Below are positions 1 to 7,616 of a stretch of DNA of 64,000 bases, piece by piece. The notes beneath the pieces were generated by a model. That model saw only the letters and a list, made by a program, of their open reading frames with translations, had not been told where the DNA came from and made no database searches. Where the stretch lies: positions 1 to 64,000 of the forward strand of contig JAFDFZ010000001.1 of the NCBI GenBank assembly GCA_019309565.1, given 5' to 3'. This stretch comes from Deltaproteobacteria bacterium (GTDB lineage Bacteria > Desulfobacterota > Desulfobacteria > Desulfobacterales > SURF-15). A program made the translations under genes and the position numbers. Within the stretch, counting starts at the first letter, position 1; each line of letters begins with the position of its first letter.

Positions 1-509
1 AAAAGAAGATGGTTAACAAATACCTCCTCGAGACCAGTTAGCCATAAATAAGGATTGTTATCACTAACAAGGTTCAACACAGGCGATTTGTTGTAGCTTT
101 GATACATTCAATACATGTTTTTTATAACTGTTTCTTTTGGTAACATTTTTCCGCAAGGTCTTAAAAACAGGCAACCAGAGTGATGTTTGTATCTTTTGGA
201 TACAATCCGGTAGGTGTCAATAAACTTTTCGAAAATCAGTGCTGAAGACTGTTTCAGAAAAGACACCCCTTAAGGTTGATTAACATTTGCATGTTTGGGG
301 GCACCATTTTTCATTTAAACACTCTGAATTTGCTGGTATTTTCGGATTCATCCCTTCAGCCCTGAAGGCGTGTGAAAGCGATAATCCTCGGTGCGTTATT
401 GTTCTGCTTTCTCAGGACAGCTAAAGATGGCATTCCAATTGCAGTCTTGAAAAGAGAAAATTTCACTGCAAACGACAAACGAGCACTTAAACCAGCAGAG
501 GGCCAAAAA
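1..509. other. left-edge non-coding stretch
   Basis: No convincing gene on either strand. A stop-free frame runs upstream of the first gene from a GTG at 372, but the stretch before 510 looks non-coding and a signal peptide begins only at 510. I searched for a sigma-54 element (GG-N10-GC) and saw no good match. The stretch is AT-rich and probably holds the promoter of the gene at 510, which I cannot place. Confidence 0.5.
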
Positions 510-1856
510 ATGGGGTTTGTGACATCTTTTGTAAAATTTGTAACATTATGCTTTGTTATTCTCATAACGGCACCCACGGCCTTTGGGGAAGAAACGTGGA
601 TTACGCAGACAATTGCAGTCAAAGCATCATACAATGACGCCTATACACTCATTGATACGAATACCACCGTTGTTAGCAGTAATTACGGTTACGTGGGTAG
701 CGGTTTTTTGACCGGCTGGCGCTTTGAGGATATTCAGGTTCCCAGTGGCGGAAGAATTCTGAGTGCAACCCTGGAGGTTTTTTGCGATGGAGACGCATCC
801 CAGGATGTAGCTATTCGCTATACAGGGGAAGCTGCTGAACATGCGACACCGTTTTCCGCCCTGCCAACCGATCTAATTTCACGGCCTAGGACGAGCGCCG
901 TGGTTTATGATTCACCAGCGCCCTGGATACCAATGAGTTGGAATCCCAGCCCTGATCTGGCGCCAATTATAGAAGAGATTGTCAACCTTGGTGGATGGCG
1001 GGCCGGCAATGCACTGGTGTTGTTTGCCGAAGATCAGGGCAGTTCGGGCATCCGGGGTATTCAAATGATGGAAAACAACGGTGATCACGGTGCTCTGCTT
1101 ACCATCACTTATTCCAGTCTGAGTTGTGAATTCGATACGGATGGTGACGGAATTGTTGATATATCCGCACCCGATCTCGACCGTGACGGCTATTGTGAAC
1201 TGCCCATCGGCAAAACGGAATTTCCCGGCGAGCTGATTATTGATCGGCCAGTTGAGATCATGGGCTTTCCTGCAACAAGGACCGAGACAATCCTTAAGGG
1301 AGACGCTCTGCGGATGCTGGACGGTGGGACGGTGATCAGTGACCTTACCTCGCCCATCGTCAGTACAGCTTACGACGGGCTTAAAGGCAACGATCTCTAT
1401 ATTATCGCACGCAACCGGATTCAAATCGATCGCAATGCTAAGATCCTATTGGGGGGAGACGCTGAAGGGTGGTGGACGGGAGATATTTATTTTAAGACGC
1501 TGCGCAACGGAAACCAAATCATCATTGATGACAATGCCCGCCTTTATGGCCGCAAGATAAGGATTTACAGCAATGGGGAGGGCTCGCTCCTTCTTGCCGG
1601 AGGAAGCCGTTTAACAGGACGCTCACACATACATCTACAGACATATGAGGGTGATATAGAACTCAGACACGGTGTTTCCATCTCCACTTCTTCACCGGAC
1701 GGAAAATGCTATGTCAGGTTAAAAGCAAGTGCCGGTGATCTGTACCTAATCGACAACGTATCCATTGCCGCCGATGTTATAGACTTCTGTCCTATTCAGG
1801 GAGATATCTATGATGACGGTACAACTCAGCTTGTGGGTAAAACATGGTGCCGATAG
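510..1856 (+). CDS. secreted modular protein with repeated ~150-aa domain
   Basis: 448 aa. I chose the ATG at 510 because a GAGGG lies 8 nt upstream and a clean signal peptide follows (hydrophobic residues about 5-22, cleavage near AFG-EE). A GTG at 372 would add a 46-residue leader unlike any signal peptide. Residues about 25-208 hold a domain with motifs GWRFEDIQVPSG, YTGEAAE, NPSPDL and GGWRAGNALVLF. The same domain recurs in the proteins at 24038, 38033 and 42231. An Asp-rich stretch (DTDGDG, DLDRDGY, about 209-230) looks like a calcium-binding loop. The remaining ~220 residues alternate short beta-like strands and end in a Cys-containing tail. The protein at 24038 is a full-length paralogue with the same architecture. 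Lies upstream of the CTERM/exosortase pair. Function unknown; probably an extracellular or EPS-associated protein. Confidence 0.8.
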   Translation: MGFVTSFVKFVTLCFVILITAPTAFGEETWITQTIAVKASYNDAYTLIDTNTTVVSSNYGYVGSGFLTGWRFEDIQVPSGGRILSATLEVFCDGDASQDVAIRYTGEAAEHATPFSALPTDLISRPRTSAVVYDSPAPWIPMSWNPSPDLAPIIEEIVNLGGWRAGNALVLFAEDQGSSGIRGIQMMENNGDHGALLTITYSSLSCEFDTDGDGIVDISAPDLDRDGYCELPIGKTEFPGELIIDRPVEIMGFPATRTETILKGDALRMLDGGTVISDLTSPIVSTAYDGLKGNDLYIIARNRIQIDRNAKILLGGDAEGWWTGDIYFKTLRNGNQIIIDDNARLYGRKIRIYSNGEGSLLLAGGSRLTGRSHIHLQTYEGDIELRHGVSISTSSPDGKCYVRLKASAGDLYLIDNVSIAADVIDFCPIQGDIYDDGTTQLVGKTWCR

Positions 1857-1932
1857 CCTCAGCGGTTTACATCAAGGTAAAGAGATTTGACAACGAAAAT
1901 TAATAATAGATTGTCGGAAGGATAAGCCCGTT

Positions 1933-2484
1933 ATGAGAAAATGTATATTTTTCAATGTCATACTTTTATTGATTGTCTCATCAGGTGGTTATTCTGCAAC
2001 GATCAGTTTTGATCCGAGCAATAATACCATCAGCGAGGAATTCCCCCTTTATGCAAAGCCGAACATGTTGGACCTCGGAAACGGTGAGGTTTCATCTTTG
2101 AGAACATCTGACAGTAATGCTGATTTCGATCCTGTTATTTTATCTTATAACGGTGCTTCACATAAGAACCCGCTTGATATATTCGGGGTTGGTTTGACGA
2201 ATAAAACGCTTGCGCTGGGAGCAGGCAGCGTCAATGCTGGGCAGCTTCCTGTTAATGACGGGTCAGACTCAGACAATTCTCAGTCAGATGATTCCGATCT
2301 ATCGCCTCTTGCAGTTATTCCCCCGGCTATCGGCATATTGGCTTTCGGTGCTAATGCGCTGGCAAATAACAAAGGAAGTGTTACTGTCACTCCCATTCCC
2401 TCAACAATGATCTTATTGGGAGTTGGCCTTGCTGGGGTCCTAGGCTTGACAAGAAAATTCAGAAAATTTAAATGTGACGAGTAG
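1933..2484 (+). CDS. PEP-CTERM-type (PIP variant) sorting-domain protein
   Basis: 183 aa. An N-terminal signal peptide (about 1-22) precedes a Ser/Asp-rich middle (SDSDNSQSDDSD near residue 115). The C-terminal tripartite sorting signal is TPIPSTMILLG, a short hydrophobic helix, then RKFRKFK. The canonical Pro-Glu-Pro is replaced by Pro-Ile-Pro at about 154-156. Such tails are recognised by exosortases, which cleave at the motif and process the protein for the envelope or EPS matrix. The exosortase gene starts 5 nt after the stop codon, which suggests a dedicated enzyme-substrate pair. GGAAGGA lies about 10 nt upstream of the ATG. The mature part is short with no domain I recognise. Confidence 0.85.
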   Translation: MRKCIFFNVILLLIVSSGGYSATISFDPSNNTISEEFPLYAKPNMLDLGNGEVSSLRTSDSNADFDPVILSYNGASHKNPLDIFGVGLTNKTLALGAGSVNAGQLPVNDGSDSDNSQSDDSDLSPLAVIPPAIGILAFGANALANNKGSVTVTPIPSTMILLGVGLAGVLGLTRKFRKFKCDE

Positions 2485-2489
2485 GCCAA

Positions 2490-4070
2490 GTGAAGAGCCA
2501 GGATTTGCAAATCACACGAGAGCCGCCGCGTCGTCAATGGCAGTTGTCAACGGAGAGAGGGTGGTTCTTTCTAAATTTAGGGCTGATTTTTCTGCTAAGC
2601 CTGTGTCTTGTAATTGCCTCTAAGGCGATTCTATTGAAATTATTCAGCAATTGGTCTTCGGCAGACAATAACTATTGCTACTTTGTTGTCCCTTTATTTG
2701 CATACCTTTGCTGGGAAAGAAGGTCCGACTTTCAATTTACTCTGTTCAGCTGGAGTCCCTGGGGACTGGTACCCGTATTAATAAGTGTCGGATTCATTTT
2801 CATCGGCGAACTGGGTTCGGCAGTCACATTGCTGTATATCGGTACATGGGCATGTATAATCGGCATGTTGATGACGCTGTATGGGAATCGCGTTCGGCAT
2901 TTAACATTTCCTATCATCATTTTATTTTTTATCACACCGCTGCCTGACCTGGTCAATCAAATGCTTGCATTTAGGTTCAAAATGGTATCGAGCTCATTGG
3001 CCGCAATAATGTTACGGCTGTCAGGAGTGAATGTCTTTCTAAAAAGAAACACCATTGACCTAGAAATCACTCACCTGCTGGTCAACGAAGCTTGTAGCGG
3101 CATAAGATATCTAATGCCCTTGCTTATTTTAACCTTATTGATAGGGCATTATTTTTCTCGCGATTTATGGCGTAGAGGTGTTTTAGTTCTTCTTCTGATA
3201 CCGCTTGCCATTGTTTTGAATTCCGTTCGAATATGGATTACCGGAATACTTTGCATAACTGATAATTTGCACTTGGCTCAAAGTTTTTTCCACGATTTTT
3301 CGGCTACTATCATTTTCATAATTGCAGGCGGGATTATTTTCCTGGCTTCCATGCTGTTGAATAAAATAGGGTCAAGCAAAGGGAAAAAAAGCAAATGCAA
3401 CTGCACTGAAGGGCCATCCGGGTATAATCGTGCAATCATTCTCACGGCAGTGGTCTGCATCATTTTTGTGAGCACCGGATATACGCTGCACAAGTTGCCA
3501 GATTGGTATCAATTACCGACCAAAATATCTTTTGAATCTTTTCCGATGGAAATAGGCAGATGGAAAGGGAACCTGATTTATCTGCCTAAAAAGGTCTTGC
3601 GTTCCATTCGGGCTGATGACGGCATTCAGGCCGTATACCACCGAATGCGTCCAGAGAATGCGGTTCACCTGTTTATGGTTTTTTATGAGTATCAGACAAT
3701 ATACCGAACAGCCCACACGCCGCAATCATGCGACTTTTACGGGGGATGGAACATGATCGGTTCAAGCAAGAGTTTATTAAAAGTGGGCCCAAGGAAAAAA
3801 ATAACGGTTATGATCCAATCTTTGGAAAAAGAAGATACTAAGCTGCTTGCCGGCTATTTCTTTTATCAGCGAGGAAGGGTAATTACAAGCCCATGGATGA
3901 ATAAATTTTACCTTTTTTGGGATGCGATTACAAAAGGCCGAACCGACGGTGCCCTTGTAAGAGCGCAAGTAATACTTGCGCCCGGCCAGAGCTATGAAGA
4001 CGCATATCATGCTTTGGAGGAGTTTTTTATTGATCTGTGGAAAGTGTTACAGGTTTATGTCCCTGTGTAA
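2490..4070 (+). CDS. exosortase with fused C-terminal EpsI domain (XrtD-like)
   Basis: 526 aa integral membrane transpeptidase-like enzyme. Residues about 25-320 contain roughly eight transmembrane segments with the exosortase signature: candidate catalytic Cys202 in NEACSGIR, Arg247 in LNSVRIW, and His268 in FFHDFSA. Residues about 340-526 are a soluble EpsI (DUF3485) domain beginning near FPMEIGRWKG. That fusion is a feature of the exosortase D class, whose usual target is a VPLPA tail, so the subtype is inferred. Starts with GTG directly after the CTERM protein, so probably co-transcribed. Acts at the inner membrane on exported proteins. Assignment as exosortase is firm; subtype is moderate. 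Confidence 0.88.
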   Translation: MKSQDLQITREPPRRQWQLSTERGWFFLNLGLIFLLSLCLVIASKAILLKLFSNWSSADNNYCYFVVPLFAYLCWERRSDFQFTLFSWSPWGLVPVLISVGFIFIGELGSAVTLLYIGTWACIIGMLMTLYGNRVRHLTFPIIILFFITPLPDLVNQMLAFRFKMVSSSLAAIMLRLSGVNVFLKRNTIDLEITHLLVNEACSGIRYLMPLLILTLLIGHYFSRDLWRRGVLVLLLIPLAIVLNSVRIWITGILCITDNLHLAQSFFHDFSATIIFIIAGGIIFLASMLLNKIGSSKGKKSKCNCTEGPSGYNRAIILTAVVCIIFVSTGYTLHKLPDWYQLPTKISFESFPMEIGRWKGNLIYLPKKVLRSIRADDGIQAVYHRMRPENAVHLFMVFYEYQTIYRTAHTPQSCDFYGGWNMIGSSKSLLKVGPRKKITVMIQSLEKEDTKLLAGYFFYQRGRVITSPWMNKFYLFWDAITKGRTDGALVRAQVILAPGQSYEDAYHALEEFFIDLWKVLQVYVPV

Positions 4071-4361
4071 CTGGTTGTAGGAATAACCTAGACTGCTCAA
4101 CAGGAGTTCTTTGACAAACCGGATGTATGCATGATAGATGCAATATGAAACAGTAGTAAAAAAATGGGGGTCAGTTAGGATGCGCGGCTGACGTCGAGGG
4201 ATCGAGTACTACATGTTTCTTCTAAATTACCTTTTCTAGTTTCTATGTTTCTTGTTATATATAGCTAACAGCTTTCCCAAATTTATAATTAAGCAAAAAA
4301 TACTTATTGCATTTCTATGCAGAAGCTTTATATTAGAAAAAAAGAAAAACAGTTTATATAT

Positions 4362-4396
4362 TTGACTTGCGATCAAAAACAGTCTAAAACAGTCTA
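4362..4396 (+). promoter_or_regulatory. candidate sigma-70 promoter with 10-bp tandem repeat
   Basis: TTGACT at 4362-4367, a 17-nt spacer, and TAAAAC at 4385-4390, upstream of the kinase gene. The unit AAACAGTCTA occurs twice in tandem (4377-4386 and 4387-4396) and overlaps the -10 box, as an operator would. Inference from sequence only. Confidence 0.3.
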
Positions 4397-4580
4397 ACTG
4401 AGCCGACTGAAAGGATTTCTCTGAAGGGTTGAATCCAGTTTTATAAAAAAGTAACCGAAGCTAGTTTTATTGCGCATCTCATGGATCATGTAAGCTTTTT
4501 GAAGCTGATAGATGACATGAACCTTTCTTTGCCTTGAACCTTTCAACCAAAAAATTTTCCATAAAAAACATAAGATTTAC

Positions 4581-4680
4581 ATAACCCGGACAAGCCGCTT
4601 GGAGCGAGCCAAGCTTCGCCATATGCTACGACCCAACAAGGGCGTAAATCCCGATCTTTCGGGGAACCAAAAAGGTTTGC
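4581..4680 (-). repeat. structured intergenic element ending in CGGCTTGTCCGGG
   Basis: Read on the minus strand, this starts GGCAAACC and contains CCCGA-AAGA-TCGGG and GCTTGG-CTCGCT-CCAAGC hairpins. It ends with CGGCTTGTCCGGG (complement of 4585-4597). The identical 13-mer is the right arm of the hairpin at 7091-7130. It is probably a dispersed palindromic repeat or a small structured RNA. No protein-coding potential seen. Confidence 0.4.
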
Positions 4681-4715
4681 CACAAAATGCACAAAAATCA
4701 TTTCTAAGCGCCTAA

Positions 4716-5444
4716 ATGAATGATAAAATAAAAAAAAAGAAAATTAAAAAGTCGTTAGATTCTAAGACCTTGGACTGGCAACTGCAGCATGATGCACACA
4801 GCATCAGAAATTCTCTTAACGCAATCAAAGGTGCTGCTTTTTATATCACGAAAAAATATGCCGACCACACAACCATAAAGGAGTTTATGCAGATTACCAC
4901 AGACGAAATCAAAAGAATCGATCAGTTCACCTCAGATTTGTTGAACCTTTCGAAACGGAGCACCCAGGTTATGGAGACGGATATCAATGAATTGATTAAA
5001 ACATTGCTGTTTTTTGTCTCTTATCAGTTTAAAGTTTCCAACGTCAAGTGCCAAACCGAGCTTGGCGACATTCCCGAGATCCGAGTCAACCCATTTGAGC
5101 TTGGGCAAGCGATTTTGAATATCCTGAACAATGCCATCGAGGCAATGAGTTCCGGCGGGATTCTTTCGATCAAAACCCATAAGGATTTACTTTTCGGAAA
5201 AGAATTTGTTTTTCTTGAAATATCCGATACCGGCCCCGGTATTGCCTCTGAACAGCAGCGGCGGGTTGATGCTCCACACCCTAATGAAAAAGGAAAAGGG
5301 TTTGGCTTGTTGATTTCCCGTAAAATAATAGAAAACCATGGCGGCAATCTACTAATAGAAAGCAAGAAGGGGGTCGGCACTTCGGTTTGCATTTGTCTGC
5401 CTGTGTCCTGTAAAGGAGAGACCAATGAATCTTCAAAGGAATAA
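4716..5444 (+). CDS. soluble histidine kinase without sensor domain
   Basis: 242 aa. Residues about 20-85 form a HisKA-type dimerisation domain with the probable phospho-accepting His28 in HSIRNSLNAIKG. Residues about 100-235 form the ATPase domain: N box NILNNAIEAM, G1 box DTGPGI and G2 box GKGFGLL. There is no transmembrane segment and no PAS or GAF domain; only a very lysine-rich 12-residue N-terminus precedes HisKA. The kinase is therefore cytoplasmic and must get its signal from a partner or a small molecule. It overlaps the response regulator by 20 bp, so they form a translationally coupled pair. No clear ribosome site precedes the ATG at 4716, so the start could lie further upstream. 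Confidence 0.88.
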   Translation: MNDKIKKKKIKKSLDSKTLDWQLQHDAHSIRNSLNAIKGAAFYITKKYADHTTIKEFMQITTDEIKRIDQFTSDLLNLSKRSTQVMETDINELIKTLLFFVSYQFKVSNVKCQTELGDIPEIRVNPFELGQAILNILNNAIEAMSSGGILSIKTHKDLLFGKEFVFLEISDTGPGIASEQQRRVDAPHPNEKGKGFGLLISRKIIENHGGNLLIESKKGVGTSVCICLPVSCKGETNESSKE

Positions 5445-6774
5445 AGACAAAATACTGATTGTTGACGACGAACCCAACTCTTTGCGCGTTCTTTCCGCTA
5501 TTTTATCAGAGGAAGGATTTGAGGTGATCGAATCCTCCAATGGGGATAAGGTCATCGATATGATTAGTTTCCAGCTTCCAGACACTCTCATCACAGACAT
5601 CAAGATGCCGGGTATTGACGGGATGCAGCTCTTTAAATACATGAAGCAATACCATCCGGATATCCCGGTAATATTTCTTTCCGCCTATGGCACAGTCGAC
5701 TCAGCAGTTCAGGCTATAATGGAAGGTGCGTTCTACTTTTTTCAGAAGCCCCCGGACTATGTCAAATTAAAAAGCATTGTTTGCCGGGCAACCGAACATC
5801 GCCGTCTCAAGAAAGAGGTCGAAACGCTTAAACAAAGGCTTGCCGACCACGGCCAGGACGTCACCAGGTACCATCTTGTTGGCAACAGTCCGAAATTTCA
5901 TGAATTGTTGAAAAAAATCAATGCGATACGAGACAGCCAATGCTCTGTATTGATCAGCGGTGAAACCGGAACTGGAAAAGAACTGGTTGCTCTAACTTTT
6001 GCCAGCGGCCGCAAGAAACCTTCTCCTTTTGTAGCGGTGAACTGTGCCGCGATACCTGGGGAACTCATTGAATCAGAAATGTTCGGTTACGAGAAAGGTG
6101 CTTTTACTGGGGCGACTTCCCCCAAAGTCGGCAAATTTGAGAAGGCCAACGGTGGGGTGTTGTTTTTGGATGAAATCAGTGAACTTAACATCAACCTTCA
6201 GGCCAAACTTCTGCGCGTTTTGCAGGAAAAGGAAATCGAGCGGATAGGCAGCAACGAGAAAATACGTGTGGATTTCAGATTGATTTGTTCCACAAACCGT
6301 AACCTGGAAGATGAAATCAAGGCCGGAAGATTTAGAGAAGACCTGTACTATCGCATCAATGTATGTCACATCCATGTGCCCCCTTTGAGAGAGCGCAGGG
6401 AAGATATATCGCTTCTGGCATCGAAGTTCCTGCGGGATTTCTGTGCGCGTGAAGGCAAGACCGTGACCATGAATGAAGAGGTTATGAACTTGCTTGTTCA
6501 ATACTCCTGGCCGGGAAACGTCAGACAACTGCGAAATGTGGTGGAAAGCGCAGTGGTCATATGCAACAGCCGGTTCATCGGAGTCAATGATCTGCCGGAG
6601 GAATTCCGTCGTGGTAAACAAAAATTCGTATCCGATGAAATCATTTCTCTGGTAAAACTGGAAAATCAGGCGATAAGAAAGGCGCTTATGATTTGCGGGG
6701 GCAACAAGTCCAAGGCAGCAAAGGCGCTGGGGATATCAAGAAAGGCGCTGTATAGCCGTCTGGCAGCAATGTAA
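5425..6774 (+). CDS. NtrC-family sigma-54 response regulator
   Basis: 449 aa with the three standard domains. Receiver about 1-125, with phospho-acceptor Asp58 in LITDIKMPG. AAA+ sigma-54 interaction domain about 145-375, with Walker A GETGTGKE near 180 and the sigma-54 contact motif GAFTGA near 226. Fis-type helix-turn-helix at the C-terminus (KSKAAKALGISRKALYSRL). It overlaps the kinase gene by 20 bp; SD GGAGAG precedes the ATG. The next gene cluster begins with a near-consensus sigma-54 promoter at 7464-7479, a natural local target. The role resembles the PrsK/PrsR pairs that sit beside exosortase-type EPS clusters; that parallel is from family knowledge, not homology I could test. Confidence 0.92.
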   Translation: MNLQRNKDKILIVDDEPNSLRVLSAILSEEGFEVIESSNGDKVIDMISFQLPDTLITDIKMPGIDGMQLFKYMKQYHPDIPVIFLSAYGTVDSAVQAIMEGAFYFFQKPPDYVKLKSIVCRATEHRRLKKEVETLKQRLADHGQDVTRYHLVGNSPKFHELLKKINAIRDSQCSVLISGETGTGKELVALTFASGRKKPSPFVAVNCAAIPGELIESEMFGYEKGAFTGATSPKVGKFEKANGGVLFLDEISELNINLQAKLLRVLQEKEIERIGSNEKIRVDFRLICSTNRNLEDEIKAGRFREDLYYRINVCHIHVPPLRERREDISLLASKFLRDFCAREGKTVTMNEEVMNLLVQYSWPGNVRQLRNVVESAVVICNSRFIGVNDLPEEFRRGKQKFVSDEIISLVKLENQAIRKALMICGGNKSKAAKALGISRKALYSRLAAM

Positions 6775-7083
6775 ACCCCGCAGTTGCATAAATCACATAG
6801 TCAAATTGCCATTTTGCTCTTTAAGAAACGGCATTCGCACTGACGTCCATGGATTTTCTGGAACCCACAATTTGCGAAATTAAGAAATCATATGGCAAAA
6901 TGGCCTGTATGCAGGATTTATCAGTACCTGATGACTGCTCCTTTTGATTTGCTATGCAACAACGGCGTAAACACGAGGACCTTACGGAAAACTTTCAAAT
7001 TCCCGTCATTTACCTTTCCATCGGGTGTGAGGCGGCTCACAGGAGTGCTTTCCCCTCAACAATATGAGTAAATAATCGTTAAC

Positions 7084-7133
7084 ATCCCAACCCGGGCAAG
7101 CCGGAACTTAAAGAGGTCGGCTTGTCCGGGGAT
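7084..7133. repeat. long hairpin with 13-bp arms, shared with 4585-4597
   Basis: Left arm CCCGGGCAAGCCG (7091-7103) pairs with right arm CGGCTTGTCCGGG (7118-7130), with one G-T wobble and a 14-nt loop. Outer ATCCC/GGGAT extends the stem past an AA bulge. It is not followed by a T-run, so a classic terminator is less likely than a palindromic intergenic repeat. Confidence 0.5.
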
Positions 7134-7174
7134 TTAGGGCTGAAGAAAAACCATGGGCGCTTCCGGTCAAAAAG

Positions 7175-7262
7175 TGTGTTTGTGTCGATAGGTGACAAAT
7201 ATCGTTTTATATATCATATCAGGCGCTTATTTCCTTCGGTGTATCCGGTGGACACAAATACA
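7175..7262. repeat. 12-bp inverted repeat around AT-rich core
   Basis: TGTGTTTGTGTC (7175-7186) and its near-exact reverse complement GACACAAATACA (7251-7262) match at 11 of 12 positions. They flank a 64-bp AT-rich core about 200 bp upstream of the sigma-54 promoter. The spacing would suit an upstream activator site or a remnant of a small mobile element. Confidence 0.3.
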
Positions 7263-7463
7263 GAGCGATCAGGTAAGTGAAAAATAGCAGAAATCAGCAG
7301 CCGAAACCTCAGAGATGAATGAGAAATTGATGTTTGGAAAATTTTACGGACCTCTCTCTTATGCCAGCGCAGCGCGCAAGCCGTTGAATTGCTTGACGAC
7401 ACAGAAGAACTGGTCAATGGGAATATTTACCCATTCTGCATTTCTATAAATTCGCCCATTATC

Positions 7464-7479
7464 TGGCACCTTTCTTGCT
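7464..7479 (+). promoter_or_regulatory. sigma-54 promoter (-24/-12)
   Basis: TGGCACCTTTCTTGCT, with GG at 7465-7466 and GC at 7477-7478 separated by exactly 10 nt. It matches the TGGCACN5TTGCW consensus almost perfectly. The predicted start is near 7490, about 127 nt ahead of the priming sugar transferase gene. The sigma-54 activator is encoded just upstream at 5425-6774. Confidence 0.8.
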
Positions 7480-7616
7480 CATAAAATAAGATATTCCGGT
7501 AGTTCTCTTCTTTTCCCGATTACCGTTGAACAGGACGAAAAAGAGAGGTGTTCCTTTTTTAAAGCCCTGTAATCAACCGGGCGGAGCTATTTAAACGGTA
7601 ATATCCGAGGCTTTTT

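Larger units (their letters stand above)
4071..4715. other. 645-bp AT-rich intergenic region
   Basis: Separates the exosortase from the two-component genes. No gene seen. It contains a candidate sigma-70 promoter with a 10-bp tandem repeat (4362-4396) and a structured repeat element (about 4581-4680), both described separately. Confidence 0.6.
6775..7616. other. 840-bp regulatory intergenic region
   Basis: No convincing gene; a 67-codon minus-strand frame at 7214-7417 has no recognisable content. Contains a small stem-loop (TGTGAG/CTCACA, 7026-7041), the long hairpin at 7084-7133, a 12-bp inverted repeat (7175-7186 and 7251-7262) and a sigma-54 promoter (7464-7479) that drives the EPS genes. 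Confidence 0.6.

Noticed and set aside
372-509. N-terminal extension of the first secreted protein from a GTG
   Set aside because: The signal peptide begins at 510, which also has the better ribosome site.
912-1424. 170-codon minus-strand frame
   Set aside because: Shadow of the secreted protein gene at 510; no independent features.
4581-4680. Possible c-di-GMP-I (GEMM) riboswitch on the minus strand because of GGCAAACC and CCCGAAAG
   Set aside because: The downstream GGGACGCAAAGCC core is absent and the GAAA is part of a CCCGA/TCGGG stem, not a tetraloop. The element also points away from the kinase gene.
7214-7417. 67-codon minus-strand frame in the EPS promoter region
   Set aside because: No recognisable content, no ribosome site, and it overlaps regulatory repeats.
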